Of a stretch of DNA of 11,002 nucleotides, positions 10,688 through 11,002 are shown piece by piece (position 1 is the stretch's first letter; every line of letters begins with the position of its first letter). The translations under genes were made by a program, and so were the position numbers. The notes under the pieces are model-generated. The model saw only the letters and a list, made by a program, of their open reading frames with translations, was not told the DNA's origin and searched no databases. Where the stretch lies: contig JAOACU010000076.1 in assembly GCA_026417715.1 (NCBI GenBank), positions 1 to 11,002 of the forward strand, read 5' to 3'. This stretch comes from Anaerolineae bacterium (GTDB lineage: Bacteria; Chloroflexota; Anaerolineae; UBA4142).

Positions 10688-11002
10688 GTGTTCGCGGTAG
10701 CATCGAACTCGCCATCGCGAACGCGCACGCGAATTTCTGTGCGCGGTTGCACTTGGGACACGCTCTTGATGACGTGTCCCGTGTGTTTATCGCGTACGAT
10801 GGCGTACCCGCGCGCAAGTGTCGCTTCGGGATTGAGCGCGGCAAGGTGACGCCGCGCGCCGTTCAACTTTTCGCGACGCAACGCGATGAGTTGATGGATG
10901 CGCGCATCGAGGCGTCGTGTCAAATCGTCCACGCGTTGCCGATTGTTGGCGAGGCGCGCCTGCGGCGAATTACGTTCGAGCGCGTGGGTGGTTTGCGCAA
11001 GT
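10684..11002 (-). CDS. xseA: Exonuclease VII large subunit, C-terminal part (5' end outside window)
   Basis: The - strand frame is open to the window edge (106 codons including stop). The visible part is the long helical region followed by the conserved C-terminal module: LERNSPQARLANNRQRV, RRLDARIHQLIALRREKL, LAALNPEATLARGYAIVRD, then HVIKSVSQVQPRTEIRVRVRDGEFDATA. The L-x-P-x-x-x-L-x-RGYAIV segment and the final DG...A strand are characteristic of XseA. Exonuclease VII degrades single-stranded DNA from both ends and works in repair, as a large complex with XseB. No xseB follows on this strand; a palindrome cluster and the sugar dehydrogenase do. Confidence 0.94.
   Translation of the reverse strand, partial: LAQTTHALERNSPQARLANNRQRVDDLTRRLDARIHQLIALRREKLNGARRHLAALNPEATLARGYAIVRDKHTGHVIKSVSQVQPRTEIRVRVRDGEFDATANT

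Overview
The window reads as a GC-rich, CGCG-dense bacterial chromosome segment, most likely from Chloroflexota (Anaerolineae-like). This is an inference. It rests on heptanucleotide repeat tracts between genes, GTAG-type dispersed palindromes, a CCCTGAGCG-type dispersed repeat, and a secreted protein with a short YFPFIAK stretch followed by a proline linker just after its signal peptide. No 16S rRNA or other phylogenetic marker is present; the only housekeeping gene is the 3' part of xseA.

Layout on the + strand: the 3' part of an EpsI/DUF3485-like gene (1-699), then a TATAAT promoter only 7 nt from the next ATG. An ABC exporter operon follows: two ABC-2 permeases (740-1846, 1917-3032), two separate ATPases (3118-4062, 4122-5042) and an 864-residue lipoprotein adaptor made of two complete HlyD modules in one chain (5067-7661). 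After it come a 174-residue protein of unknown function (7730-8254) and a two-hotdog acyl thioesterase (8258-9064). A 13-bp hairpin (9061-9089) ends this block. On the - strand are a secreted PQQ-type sugar dehydrogenase beta-propeller (9094-10416) and the C-terminal part of exonuclease VII large subunit (10684-11002). They are separated by about 270 bp packed with palindromes.

The exporter resembles the E. coli YbhG-YbhF-YbhS-YbhR set but with the fusions swapped. The two ATPases, fused in YbhF, are separate genes here, and the adaptor, single in E. coli, is doubled. Every component is therefore present twice. The two ATPases have complementary defects: the first lacks the switch histidine and the second has a degenerate ABC signature. 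A heterodimer would have one consensus and one degenerate ATP site.

The most unusual DNA-level feature is that all five spacers from permease 1 to the 174-residue protein are built of tandem heptamers. Three fold back on themselves (1849-1912, 3041-3113, 4047-4108) and two are directional arrays starting on the base after a stop codon (5043-5112, 7662-7710). The repeats also write coding sequence: the last residues of ATPase 1 and the first ~37 residues of the adaptor are repeat-encoded. A separate GTAG-type palindrome family supplies the stop codons of the thioesterase and xseA.
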